Positions 1 to 6,252 of a stretch of 6,723 nucleotides of DNA are shown piece after piece. Location of the stretch: positions 1 through 6,723 of the forward strand of contig JAGCRJ010000155.1 in assembly GCA_017964745.1 (NCBI GenBank). The letters are read 5' to 3'. Position numbers and translations under genes: made by a program. This DNA is from Lachnospiraceae bacterium (GTDB taxonomy: Bacteria > Bacillota > Clostridia > Lachnospirales > Lachnospiraceae). Numbering within the stretch: position 1 is the stretch's first letter; each line of letters opens with the position of its first letter. Below the pieces are notes generated by a model. That model was not told the DNA's origin, made no database searches, and worked only from the letters and a program-made list of their open reading frames with translations.

Positions 1-861
1 AAGCTTCAGGCAGGCGCAGCATTTGCTCCCTGTGAGGGCGATGCCGGAACCGGAATGTGCGCAACCAACGCCGTAGCACCCGGAACAGGAAACATCTCCG
101 CGGGAACCTCAGTCTTTTCAATGGTGGTTCTCGAGAAGAACCTTTCAAAGCCTCACGAGGAGATCGATGTAGTTTCCACTCCCGAGGGACTTCCCGTTGC
201 GATGGTCCCCTGCAACAACTGCTCATCCGACATCAATGCATGGGTCAAGCTCTTTGCTGACTTTGCGAAGGTCATGGGACTTGAGGTCAACGTAGGCGAC
301 ATCTACACCAGGCTCTTCACCGATGCTTACAAGAACGGTGCGAAGGACTGTGCCGGCGTGACCAGCATCAACTACTTCTCCGGCGAGCCCGTGACCGGAC
401 TTGTAAACGGACGTCCCATGGTCGTAAGAACTCCCGATGCGGATTTCTCAGTCGCAAACTTCATGCGCAGCAACATCTACAGCGCATTCGCAACTCTCAA
501 GTACGGAAACGACATCCTTTCCCGTGAAGAGAATATTACAGTCAGGAACATGATGGCGCAGGGCGGACTTTTCAAGACTCCTCTCGCAGCTCAGCAGATG
601 CTCGCTGATGCGCTCGATTGTCCCGTGACCGTTCCCGAGACCGCATCCGAAGGCGGTGCATGGGGAATGGCAGTGCTTGCAAACTTCATGCTTAAGAAGG
701 AAGCGGGCGAGAGCCTCGGCGATTACCTTGAGAAGAAAGTATTCGCAGGCCAGAAGAGCAGCACGCTCGATCCCGATGCAGAAGGCGTAAAGGGATTCGA
801 CAGATATATGGAAGATTACAAGAAGGCCCTTAAGGCCGAGAAGATAGTCGCAGACGAGTAA
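1..861 (+). CDS. FGGY-family carbohydrate kinase, C-terminal part (5' truncated); probably an L-ribulokinase-like pentulose kinase
   Basis: The frame is open from base 1, so the gene starts upstream; 286 residues of a family usually about 500 long are visible. FGGY kinases phosphorylate sugars with ATP in the cytoplasm. Visible hallmarks, in window residues: GDAGTG at 13-18, whose Asp14 matches the catalytic-base position of the family; a glycine-rich APGTGNISAGTS stretch at 26-37 of the phosphate-binding type; GGLFKTP at 188-194, the equivalent of the GGG-K-S/T-P nucleotide-binding motif; and EGGAWGM at about 217-223 near the end of the second actin-like domain. The stop is TAA at 859-861 and araD begins 29 bases later, so the pair is very likely co-transcribed. 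That context makes L-ribulose the first guess, but L-xylulose or another ketopentose is possible. The substrate-binding N-terminal domain is outside the window, so the family call is firm and the substrate is inference. Confidence 0.88.
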   Translation, partial: KLQAGAAFAPCEGDAGTGMCATNAVAPGTGNISAGTSVFSMVVLEKNLSKPHEEIDVVSTPEGLPVAMVPCNNCSSDINAWVKLFADFAKVMGLEVNVGDIYTRLFTDAYKNGAKDCAGVTSINYFSGEPVTGLVNGRPMVVRTPDADFSVANFMRSNIYSAFATLKYGNDILSREENITVRNMMAQGGLFKTPLAAQQMLADALDCPVTVPETASEGGAWGMAVLANFMLKKEAGESLGDYLEKKVFAGQKSSTLDPDAEGVKGFDRYMEDYKKALKAEKIVADE

Positions 862-890
862 GTAAAGGCGGCTGTCCAAAAGGAGAACAG

Positions 891-1589
891 ATGCTGGAAG
901 AATTAAAAAAGACAGTATGTGATGCGAACCTCTTACTTCCCAAGTACGGACTGGTCACATTCACATGGGGCAATGTCAGCCAGATCGATCACGAAAAGGG
1001 ACTCATAGTCATCAAGCCCAGCGGCGTACCCTATGAGACCATGAAGCCCTCAGACATGGTGGTCGTTGACCTCGAAGGAAATGTTGTTGAAGGAGACTTA
1101 AATCCCTCATCCGACATGCCGACCCACGTAGAGCTCTACAAAGCTTTCCCCGAGATAGGCGGCGTCGTCCACACCCACTCATCGTACGCAACGAGCTGGG
1201 CACAGGCAGGACTGGACATCCCCTGCTACGGAACGACACATGCGGATTACATCTACGGAAGCGTACCCTGCCTGAGAGTACTTACCGCGCAGGAGATCGA
1301 CGAAGCTTACGAAAAGAATACGGGAGTCCTCATTACGGATTACTTTAAGAGCACCGGCCGCGACATCATGGCCGTTCCCGCAGCTCTCTGCAAGAACCAC
1401 GGTCCCTTCACCTGGGGCAAGGACGCTAACGATGCGGTCCACAATGCGGTAGTCCTCGAGGAAGTTGCCAAGATGGCATACAGGGCAAGACTCATCAATC
1501 CCGAGGTACAGCCCGCTCCGCAGGAGCTTCAGGACAAGCACTACCTCAGAAAGCACGGACCGAACGCTTACTACGGCCAGAAGAAATAA
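891..1589 (+). CDS. araD: L-ribulose-5-phosphate 4-epimerase
   Basis: This class II aldolase-like, zinc-dependent epimerase converts L-ribulose 5-phosphate to D-xylulose 5-phosphate, linking L-arabinose-type sugars to the pentose phosphate pathway. It has 232 residues; the E. coli enzyme has 231. The key positions match E. coli AraD with a constant offset of one: zinc ligands His94 and His96 (HTH) and His170 (KNHGPF), Asp75 (SSDMPTH), catalytic Asp119 (THAD) and C-terminal Tyr228. The phosphate-site motifs WGN (26-28), KPSG (42-45) and SSD are also present. ATG at 891 is chosen because AGGAG (881-885) lies five bases upstream and the N-terminus aligns with the family. It follows the kinase gene by 29 bases. 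UlaF/SgbE epimerases from L-ascorbate/L-xylulose pathways carry out the same reaction and look similar, so the reaction is surer than the parent sugar. Confidence 0.93.
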   Translation: MLEELKKTVCDANLLLPKYGLVTFTWGNVSQIDHEKGLIVIKPSGVPYETMKPSDMVVVDLEGNVVEGDLNPSSDMPTHVELYKAFPEIGGVVHTHSSYATSWAQAGLDIPCYGTTHADYIYGSVPCLRVLTAQEIDEAYEKNTGVLITDYFKSTGRDIMAVPAALCKNHGPFTWGKDANDAVHNAVVLEEVAKMAYRARLINPEVQPAPQELQDKHYLRKHGPNAYYGQKK

Positions 1590-1599
1590 TGTTAAAACA

Positions 1600-1633
1600 G
1601 TAACTTCCGAAACCCGAGGGCCGGAGAAGTTAC
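1600..1633 (+). promoter_or_regulatory. Inverted repeat / stem-loop between araD and tkt(N)
   Basis: The 82-base spacer contains GTAACTT (1600-1606) facing AAGTTAC (1627-1633). The inner pairs CCG (1607-1609) and CGG (1622-1624) continue the stem past a two-base AG bulge, leaving a 12-base loop. No T-run follows the 3' arm (the next bases are AGATAAATAT), so it is not a standard intrinsic terminator. It could be an RNA processing or stability hairpin that sets transketolase expression apart from araD, or a DNA operator. I see no convincing promoter elements beside it. The structure is seen; the role is inference. Confidence 0.5.
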
Positions 1634-1660
1634 AGATAAATATCAGCAGGCAAACTGCAA

Positions 1661-1666
1661 AAGGAG
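1661..1666 (+). promoter_or_regulatory. Ribosome binding site that fixes the tkt(N) start
   Basis: AAGGAG lies five bases before ATG 1672. The same frame stays open back to an ATG at 1465 inside araD, which would add 69 residues. This strong site, and the fact that transketolase homology begins just after residue 1, place the true start at 1672. Confidence 0.85.
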
Positions 1667-1671
1667 AAAAA

Positions 1672-2499
1672 ATGGATAATCTTCAGCTCAAGAAATATGC
1701 CAACGAAGTTCGTAAAGGCATAGTCACCTCAACTCATGCGGCTAAGGCCGGACATCCCGGCGGATCACTTTCCGCAGCAGACGTTTTCACCTATCTCTAC
1801 TTCGAAGAGATGAACATCGATCCCAAGGATCCCGAGAAGGCAGACAGGGACAGATTCGTTCTTTCCAAGGGACACACCGCTCCCGGACTCTATGCCGCAC
1901 TCGCAAACAGAGGATACTTCCCCGTTGAAGACCTCACCACTCTCAGAAAACTCGGTTCCTATCTTCAGGGACATCCCAATATGCACATTCCCGGAGTCGA
2001 CATGGCTTCAGGTTCACTCGGACAGGGAATCAGCGCTGCAGTAGGAATGGCACTCGGCGCTAAGCTTGACGGCAAGGATTACAGAGTCTACACTCTCCTC
2101 GGAGACGGCGAGATCCAGGAAGGTCAGGTCTGGGAAGCAGCTATGTTCGCAGGCTTCCGCAAGCTCGACAACCTCGTAGTAATCGTAGACAACAACGGAC
2201 TTCAGATCGACGGACCCGTTGATAAGGTATGTTCTCCTTATCCCATCGCTGACAAGTTCAAGGCATTCAACTTCAACGTTGTTGAGATCGATGCTCACGA
2301 CTTCGACCAGATCCGCAGCGCATTCAAGAATGCAAGAGAGACCAAGGGCATGCCCACCTGTATCGTCCTTCATTCCGTAAAGGGTAAGGGAGTTTCCTTC
2401 ATGGAGAACAATGCTGACTGGCACGGCAAGGCACCCAACGACGAAGAGTACGCAAAGGCAATGGAAGATCTTGCCAAGATCGACGCAGAGCTCGCTTAA
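1672..2499 (+). CDS. tkt: Transketolase, N-terminal (thiamine diphosphate-binding) subunit
   Basis: This is the N-terminal half of transketolase. With the next gene product it forms the cytoplasmic enzyme that moves two-carbon ketol units from ketose phosphates such as xylulose 5-phosphate to aldose phosphates. It has 275 residues, normal for the stand-alone subunit of split transketolases in many Firmicutes and archaea. Motifs in order: GHPGGSLSAAD (27-37, His28), LSKGH (64-68, His68), HPNM (101-104), GSLGQG (114-119), the thiamine diphosphate/metal motif beginning GDGE at 144 and closing with NN at 174-175, and HGKAPN (251-256). ATG 1672 is preferred over in-frame upstream starts because of its ribosome binding site. 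Codon choice is strongly biased (11 of 12 prolines are CCC), which suggests high expression. Dihydroxyacetone synthase-like relatives exist, but the split pair beside rpe supports transketolase. Confidence 0.94.
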   Translation: MDNLQLKKYANEVRKGIVTSTHAAKAGHPGGSLSAADVFTYLYFEEMNIDPKDPEKADRDRFVLSKGHTAPGLYAALANRGYFPVEDLTTLRKLGSYLQGHPNMHIPGVDMASGSLGQGISAAVGMALGAKLDGKDYRVYTLLGDGEIQEGQVWEAAMFAGFRKLDNLVVIVDNNGLQIDGPVDKVCSPYPIADKFKAFNFNVVEIDAHDFDQIRSAFKNARETKGMPTCIVLHSVKGKGVSFMENNADWHGKAPNDEEYAKAMEDLAKIDAELA

Positions 2500-2529
2500 C
2501 CCTCAGTTCACAAACAAAATAAATCAAAT

Positions 2530-2541
2530 GCCGAATACGGC
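2530..2541 (+). promoter_or_regulatory. Small hairpin just upstream of the tkt(C) ribosome binding site
   Basis: In the 56-base tkt(N)-tkt(C) spacer, GCCG (2530-2533) pairs with CGGC (2538-2541) around an AATA loop. The ribosome binding site AAGGA (2546-2550) follows, five bases before ATG 2556. The stem has only four pairs and no T-run. It may stabilise the message or tune initiation, or be chance. Confidence 0.25.
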
Positions 2542-2555
2542 GTGAAAGGATAATC

Positions 2556-3494
2556 ATGGCAGACGTTAAAAAGATAGCAACCAGAGAGAGCTACGGAAAC
2601 GCTCTCAAAGATCTCGCGGAAGAGTTCCCGAATCTTGTAGTTCTTGATGCCGACCTCGCAGGTGCGACCAAGACCGGTATCTTCAAGAAAGCATATCCCG
2701 ACAGACATATCGACTGCGGTATCGCAGAGTCCAATATGATGGGCATCGCAGCAGGACTTTCCCTCAGCGGCAAGATCCCCTTCGCAAGCTCATTCGCAAT
2801 GTTCGCAGCAGGAAGAGCATTCGAGCAGGTAAGAAACTCCATCGGATATCCCCACCTCAATGTTAAGATCGGTGCTACCCACGCAGGACTTACCGTAGGT
2901 GAGGACGGAGCTTCCCACCAGTGTAATGAGGACATCGCTCTCATGAGAACCATTCCCGGAATGGTAGTTATGTGCCCTTCGGATGATATAGAGGCTAAAG
3001 CCTGCGTAAGAGCAGCTCTTGAGCATGTAGGCCCCGTTTACATCAGATTCGGCCGTGCAGCTGTTCCCGTTATCAATGACAAGCCCGATTACAAGTTCGA
3101 GATCGGCAAGGGCCAGATCGTAAGAGAAGGCAAGGACGTTACCATCGTGGCAACCGGTATCATGGTTGATTCCGCTATCCAGGCAGCTGAGAAGCTCGCA
3201 GCAGACGGAATCGATGCAGAAGTCATCAACATCTGCACCATCAAGCCTCTCGATAAGGACATCATCGTTAACAGCGCAAAGAAGACCGGAAAGGTCGTTA
3301 CCTGCGAAGAGCACTCAGTCATCGGCGGTCTCGGATCCGCAGTATGTGATGCTCTTGCTGAGGAGTATCCCGTTAAGGTTAAGAAGATCGGTATGCAGGA
3401 CGTATTCGGTGAGTCCGGATCCGCATCAGACCTTCTCAAGAAGTACGGACTTGACGGCGAAGGCGTTTATAAGCAGGTCAAGGAGTTTGTATAA
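2556..3494 (+). CDS. tkt: Transketolase, C-terminal (pyrimidine-binding) subunit
   Basis: This partner of the preceding gene supplies the pyrimidine-binding and C-terminal transketolase domains. It has 312 residues, usual for the stand-alone subunit. Visible marks: GIAESNMMGIAAGLS (55-69), with Glu58 in the position of the conserved Glu that activates the thiamine diphosphate aminopyrimidine; an aromatic-rich FASSFAMFAAGRAFEQ segment (76-91) lining the cofactor pocket; GLTVGEDGASHQ (111-122); YIRFGR (162-167); and FGESG (284-288) in the C-terminal domain. Related folds (DXS, pyruvate dehydrogenase beta) share parts of this, but the length and the adjacent N-terminal subunit make transketolase the best call. 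AAGGA (2546-2550) lies five bases before ATG 2556. The stop TAA at 3492-3494 directly abuts the start of rpe. Proline codons are mostly CCC (8 of 11), like the partner gene. Confidence 0.94.
   Translation: MADVKKIATRESYGNALKDLAEEFPNLVVLDADLAGATKTGIFKKAYPDRHIDCGIAESNMMGIAAGLSLSGKIPFASSFAMFAAGRAFEQVRNSIGYPHLNVKIGATHAGLTVGEDGASHQCNEDIALMRTIPGMVVMCPSDDIEAKACVRAALEHVGPVYIRFGRAAVPVINDKPDYKFEIGKGQIVREGKDVTIVATGIMVDSAIQAAEKLAADGIDAEVINICTIKPLDKDIIVNSAKKTGKVVTCEEHSVIGGLGSAVCDALAEEYPVKVKKIGMQDVFGESGSASDLLKKYGLDGEGVYKQVKEFV
3480..3485 (+). promoter_or_regulatory. rpe ribosome binding site inside the end of tkt(C)
   Basis: AAGGAG lies within the last codons of tkt(C), nine bases before rpe ATG 3495. The tkt(C) stop codon sits between the site and that ATG, so a terminating ribosome is well placed to reinitiate. 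This points to translational coupling of the two genes. Confidence 0.7.
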
Positions 3495-4172
3495 ATGAAA
3501 AATATTCTTGCCCCCTCAATACTTGCTGCTGACTTCAATCATCTTGGAAAACAGATAGCCGAAGTCCGTGAAGGGGGCGCACCATATCTTCACTTCGATG
3601 TTATGGACGGGATCTTTGTCCCGTCCATATCCTTCGGGATGCCTGTCATGAAGTCGATCCGTAAGAATACGGACCTTTTCTTCGATACCCACCTCATGAT
3701 AGAAAAGCCCGGAAGGTATATAGAGACATTTGCGGAAAACGGCGCGGACGGCATAACCTTCCATATAGAGGCTGCCCCCGATGATGCCGGAGACATCATC
3801 CGCAAGATCAAGGAAACCAAGGCACTTACGGGCAGGAACCTTCGTGCCGGAATTTCCGTCAAGCCAAATACCCCGATCAGTGCTATACTTCCATATGCGG
3901 CTGAAGCCGACATGATCCTCGTCATGACGGTCGAGCCCGGATTCGGAGGCCAGAAGCTGATCCCGGAGACGGTCGATAAGGTCAGGGCTCTCAGGGCATT
4001 CATCGATGCCGAGGGACTTGATACCGATATCGAGGTAGACGGCGGGATCACCGCGGACAATATCGCGGAGATCAATAAAGCGGGAGCCAATGTCATCGTT
4101 GCAGGTTCTGCGGTATTCAATGACGACCCTCTCGGAAGCACCAAAAAGCTCCTTTCACTGATCGGAGCATGA
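3495..4172 (+). CDS. rpe: Ribulose-phosphate 3-epimerase
   Basis: This TIM-barrel metal-dependent epimerase interconverts D-ribulose 5-phosphate and D-xylulose 5-phosphate in the cytoplasm, linking AraD and transketolase to the ribose 5-phosphate supply. It has 225 residues, normal for the family. Family marks: LAPSILAAD (5-13) with Ser8; LHFDVMDG (32-39) with His33 and Asp35; DTHLMI (64-69) with His66; VMTVEPGFGGQ (143-153); EVDGGI (180-185) with Asp182; and the phosphate-binding AGSAVF (203-208). His33, Asp35, His66 and Asp182 are the expected metal ligands, with Asp35 and Asp182 as the acid/base pair, so the enzyme should be active. It starts at the base after the tkt(C) stop. Its proline codons are spread (4 CCC, 3 CCG, 3 CCA, 2 CCT), unlike the CCC-rich transketolase genes. 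The stop is TGA at 4170-4172. Confidence 0.96.
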   Translation: MKNILAPSILAADFNHLGKQIAEVREGGAPYLHFDVMDGIFVPSISFGMPVMKSIRKNTDLFFDTHLMIEKPGRYIETFAENGADGITFHIEAAPDDAGDIIRKIKETKALTGRNLRAGISVKPNTPISAILPYAAEADMILVMTVEPGFGGQKLIPETVDKVRALRAFIDAEGLDTDIEVDGGITADNIAEINKAGANVIVAGSAVFNDDPLGSTKKLLSLIGA

Positions 4173-4202
4173 CGGCAATGCCCCGAAGGGCGGCGCCAGC
4201 TG

Positions 4203-4220
4203 AAAATATTGTATTATTTT
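4203..4220 (+). promoter_or_regulatory. AT-rich inverted repeat with a possible -10 element upstream of the PurF-like gene
   Basis: The 68-base rpe-to-PurF-like spacer opens GC-rich, with a weak hairpin (GCCC 4180-4183 with GGGC 4188-4191, CGAA loop), then turns AT-rich. AAAATA (4203-4208) mirrors TATTTT (4215-4220). TATTAT (4212-4217) matches a sigma-A -10 box at five of six bases. No good -35 box is found about 17 bases upstream, where the sequence is GC-rich. It may be a weak or activator-dependent promoter with an operator, or simply base composition. Transcription from it would give a very short leader before ATG 4241. Confidence 0.25.
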
Positions 4221-4240
4221 GAAAGGTTTGGTTTTAAACA

Positions 4241-5647
4241 ATGGGTGGTTTTTTCGGAGTAGCTGCTAAAGAAAACTGTGTTTTCGATCTGTTCTTCGGA
4301 ACGGATTATCATTCACATCTCGGAACCCGCAGGGGCGGACTTGTCGTATACGGAAAAGACGGATTCAACCGTGCGATCCACAATATCGAAAACTCACCCT
4401 TCAGGACCAAGTTCGATAAGGAAGTCCAGGAGATGGACGGATATATGGGAATCGGCTCGATCTCAGACTATGAGCCCCAGCCCCTTATCATCCACTCACA
4501 CCACGGCACCTACGCACTTGTCACCGTATCCAAGGTCAACAACTCCGATGAATTAGCAAAGGAGCTTATAGACCGCGGCCTTTCACACTTTATGGAGATG
4601 AGCTCCGGCGAGATCAATGCGACCGAGCTTATCGCAGCACTCATCAATACCAAAGAAAACCTCATCGACGGCATCGACTATGCCCTTTCCGCAGTTGACG
4701 GAAGTGTATCGCTCCTCATGCTCACGCCGAAGGGCATCTATGCCGCAAGGGATAAGCAGGGAAGAACTCCCGTAGTCATCGGAAGAAAGGACGGAGCATT
4801 CTGCCTTTCATTCGAAAACTTCGCGTACAAGAACCTCGGCTACAGCGATTACAAAGAGCTCGGCCCCGGTGAGATCGTATGCGTGACCGATTCCAACTGC
4901 GTAACCCTCAAAGCACCCGGGGACAACATGAAGATCTGCACATTCCTCTGGGTCTACTATGGATATCCTTCAAGCTCGTACGAGGGAACCAGCGTAGAGA
5001 AGATGCGTTACGACAACGGTGCCGCAATGGCAACCCGCGATGACGTAAAGGCGTATATCGTTGCGGGAGTGCCCGATTCCGGAACCGCACACGCAGTCGG
5101 ATATGCGAACAAGTCGGGAATTCCTTTTTCAAGACCCTTCATCAAGTACACACCGACCTGGCCCAGGTCGTTCATGCCCACCATCCAGAGCAAGCGTGAC
5201 CTCATCGCGAAGATGAAGCTGCTCGCGGTTGAGGAGCTCATCAAGGGCAGGAGCATCATCCTTATCGACGACTCCATCGTAAGAGGTACCCAGCTCAGGG
5301 AGACCACCGAGTTCCTGTACAAGTCCGGAGCAAAGGAAGTCCATGTAAGACCCGCCTGCCCTCCCCTTGTATACGGATGTAAGTATCTGAACTTCTCAAG
5401 ATCCAAGTCCGAGATGGACCTCATCACAAGACGTGTCATCGAAAGACTCGAGGGTGGAAACGTAACTCCCGACCTTCTCAAGCAGTATGCGGATCCCGAT
5501 TCCGAGAAGTACGCACAGATGCTCGAGGAGATCAGGAAGGAAATGAACTTCACATCCCTCAGATATGCACGTCTCGATGACATGCTCGATGCAACCGGCC
5601 TTCCTCACGAAAAGCTCTGTACCTATTGCTGGGACGGAAAAGAATGA
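4241..5647 (+). CDS. PurF-like phosphoribosyltransferase with a degenerate glutaminase domain
   Basis: The 468-residue product has PurF (amidophosphoribosyltransferase) architecture: an N-terminal class II glutaminase-type domain (about 1-225) and a C-terminal phosphoribosyltransferase domain (about 230-468). True PurF makes phosphoribosylamine from PRPP and glutamine, the first step of purine synthesis. The PRPP motif IILIDDSIVRGT (339-350) is intact. Cys233, Cys380, Cys460 and Cys463 match the 4Fe-4S ligands of B. subtilis PurF (236, 382, 437, 440) in order and context. The glutaminase site is lost: the start is MGGFFG instead of MCG-FG, so no N-terminal Cys nucleophile remains; HRGQ reads RRGG (30-33); the glutamine-binding Arg segment reads GSISDYEPQP (72-81); and the HNGN motif reads SKVN (97-100). 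The reading frame is clean, so this is not a decaying pseudogene. ATG 4241 fits the family; the ribosome site GAAAGG (4221-4226) is 14 bases away, longer than usual. Its function is unknown. Confidence 0.85.
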   Translation: MGGFFGVAAKENCVFDLFFGTDYHSHLGTRRGGLVVYGKDGFNRAIHNIENSPFRTKFDKEVQEMDGYMGIGSISDYEPQPLIIHSHHGTYALVTVSKVNNSDELAKELIDRGLSHFMEMSSGEINATELIAALINTKENLIDGIDYALSAVDGSVSLLMLTPKGIYAARDKQGRTPVVIGRKDGAFCLSFENFAYKNLGYSDYKELGPGEIVCVTDSNCVTLKAPGDNMKICTFLWVYYGYPSSSYEGTSVEKMRYDNGAAMATRDDVKAYIVAGVPDSGTAHAVGYANKSGIPFSRPFIKYTPTWPRSFMPTIQSKRDLIAKMKLLAVEELIKGRSIILIDDSIVRGTQLRETTEFLYKSGAKEVHVRPACPPLVYGCKYLNFSRSKSEMDLITRRVIERLEGGNVTPDLLKQYADPDSEKYAQMLEEIRKEMNFTSLRYARLDDMLDATGLPHEKLCTYCWDGKE

Positions 5648-5654
5648 TCAATCG

Positions 5655-5686
5655 GAACTCCGCGGGATGACCGTGGAGTTCTTTAT
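5655..5686 (+). terminator. Probable intrinsic terminator after the PurF-like gene
   Basis: GAACTCCGCGG (5655-5665) and CCGTGGAGTTC (5671-5681) form an 11-pair stem with one G-T wobble and a five-base GATGA loop. TTTAT (5682-5686) follows directly. The stop codon of the PurF-like gene ends seven bases before the stem. The stem is strong but the T-tract is short, so some read-through into the next gene, 17 bases further on, is plausible. Confidence 0.75.
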
Positions 5687-5703
5687 AGCCCGGGGGAGTA
5701 AAA

Positions 5704-6252
5704 ATGTACCTGAATAAACTCAAGATAGAGTCTACAAAAGCCTTTTGTAATGTGCTGATCGCGGTTGGCGCATTCTTCTGGTTTCTGGCGGCACTGTTTG
5801 TCGTCTTCATCATCAATTACCTGTTTGTTGACGGGATGCTGGCTATTGTCGGAGGCGGCTTTATGACGCTTCTTACCGGAGGAATAGCTTCCGCCCTTAC
5901 ATTTCCGCCCATACTGCTTAAGCGCAGAATGTACCGCGCCGAGAAGTACAACAGGATCTTCGAGGAAGACTATGATGGCATGGTTCCGTATTCCGCATTC
6001 GAAAAGCTCACCGGATTTACCGGTCAGAGAGTCCGCACCGATATAAGGGTCCTTACAGATAAGAACATCCTCCGGAATGTCACCTACGGCTGGGAGGGTG
6101 CCATGGTCATAATGATGCCCGATACCGAGGGCGATTTCATAAGTGTTGATTGTCCCCATTGCGGTGCACAGGTTCAGATGAGAGTGGGCGGTGGCGCAAG
6201 ATGCGTTCACTGCGGCACATATCTGAGATCGGAGTCGGAATATGTACATTAA
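5704..6252 (+). CDS. Membrane protein: two transmembrane segments, winged-helix-like region, C-terminal zinc ribbon
   Basis: I do not recognise a named family for this 182-residue protein. It begins with a short basic stretch, then two hydrophobic helices (about 14-38 and 45-72) with a short turn between them, closed by KRR (73-75), so the C-terminal part is probably cytoplasmic by the positive-inside rule. Residues about 92-140 (from DGMVPYSAFEKLTG) resemble a small winged-helix fold: a helix, a second helix rich in Arg/Lys, then strands. The C-terminus is a four-cysteine zinc ribbon: CPHCG (Cys150, Cys153) and CVHCG (Cys167, Cys170). GGGGGAG (5692-5698) lies five bases before ATG 5704. The next gene has the same layout and overlaps its last 11 bases, so the two are co-translated and probably work together. 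A regulatory or scaffold role at the membrane is only a guess. Confidence 0.8.
   Translation: MYLNKLKIESTKAFCNVLIAVGAFFWFLAALFVVFIINYLFVDGMLAIVGGGFMTLLTGGIASALTFPPILLKRRMYRAEKYNRIFEEDYDGMVPYSAFEKLTGFTGQRVRTDIRVLTDKNILRNVTYGWEGAMVIMMPDTEGDFISVDCPHCGAQVQMRVGGGARCVHCGTYLRSESEYVH

Noticed and set aside
1..6. HindIII site (AAGCTT) exactly at the window start
   Set aside because: It encodes Lys-Leu in frame within the kinase and may be coincidence. It carries no biological meaning that can be supported.
1465..1671. N-terminal extension of the transketolase N-subunit frame back to an ATG inside araD
   Set aside because: It would add 69 low-quality residues overlapping araD in another frame. ATG 1672 has a strong AAGGAG site at five bases and starts where transketolase homology begins.
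2790..3314. Antisense open frame of 174 codons inside tkt(C)
   Set aside because: It lies wholly within a confident transketolase gene, has no recognisable motifs, and is typical of a shadow frame in biased-codon genes.
4180..4197. GC-rich hairpin after rpe as a terminator
   Set aside because: The stem is only four pairs (GCCC/GGGC) with weak outer pairing, and no T-run follows directly. It is too weak to call a terminator.
4241..4261. Pseudogene interpretation of the PurF-like gene because the catalytic Cys is missing
   Set aside because: The 468-codon frame is intact, the PRPP and Fe-S motifs are preserved and codon use is regular. This points to a maintained protein with changed chemistry rather than decay.
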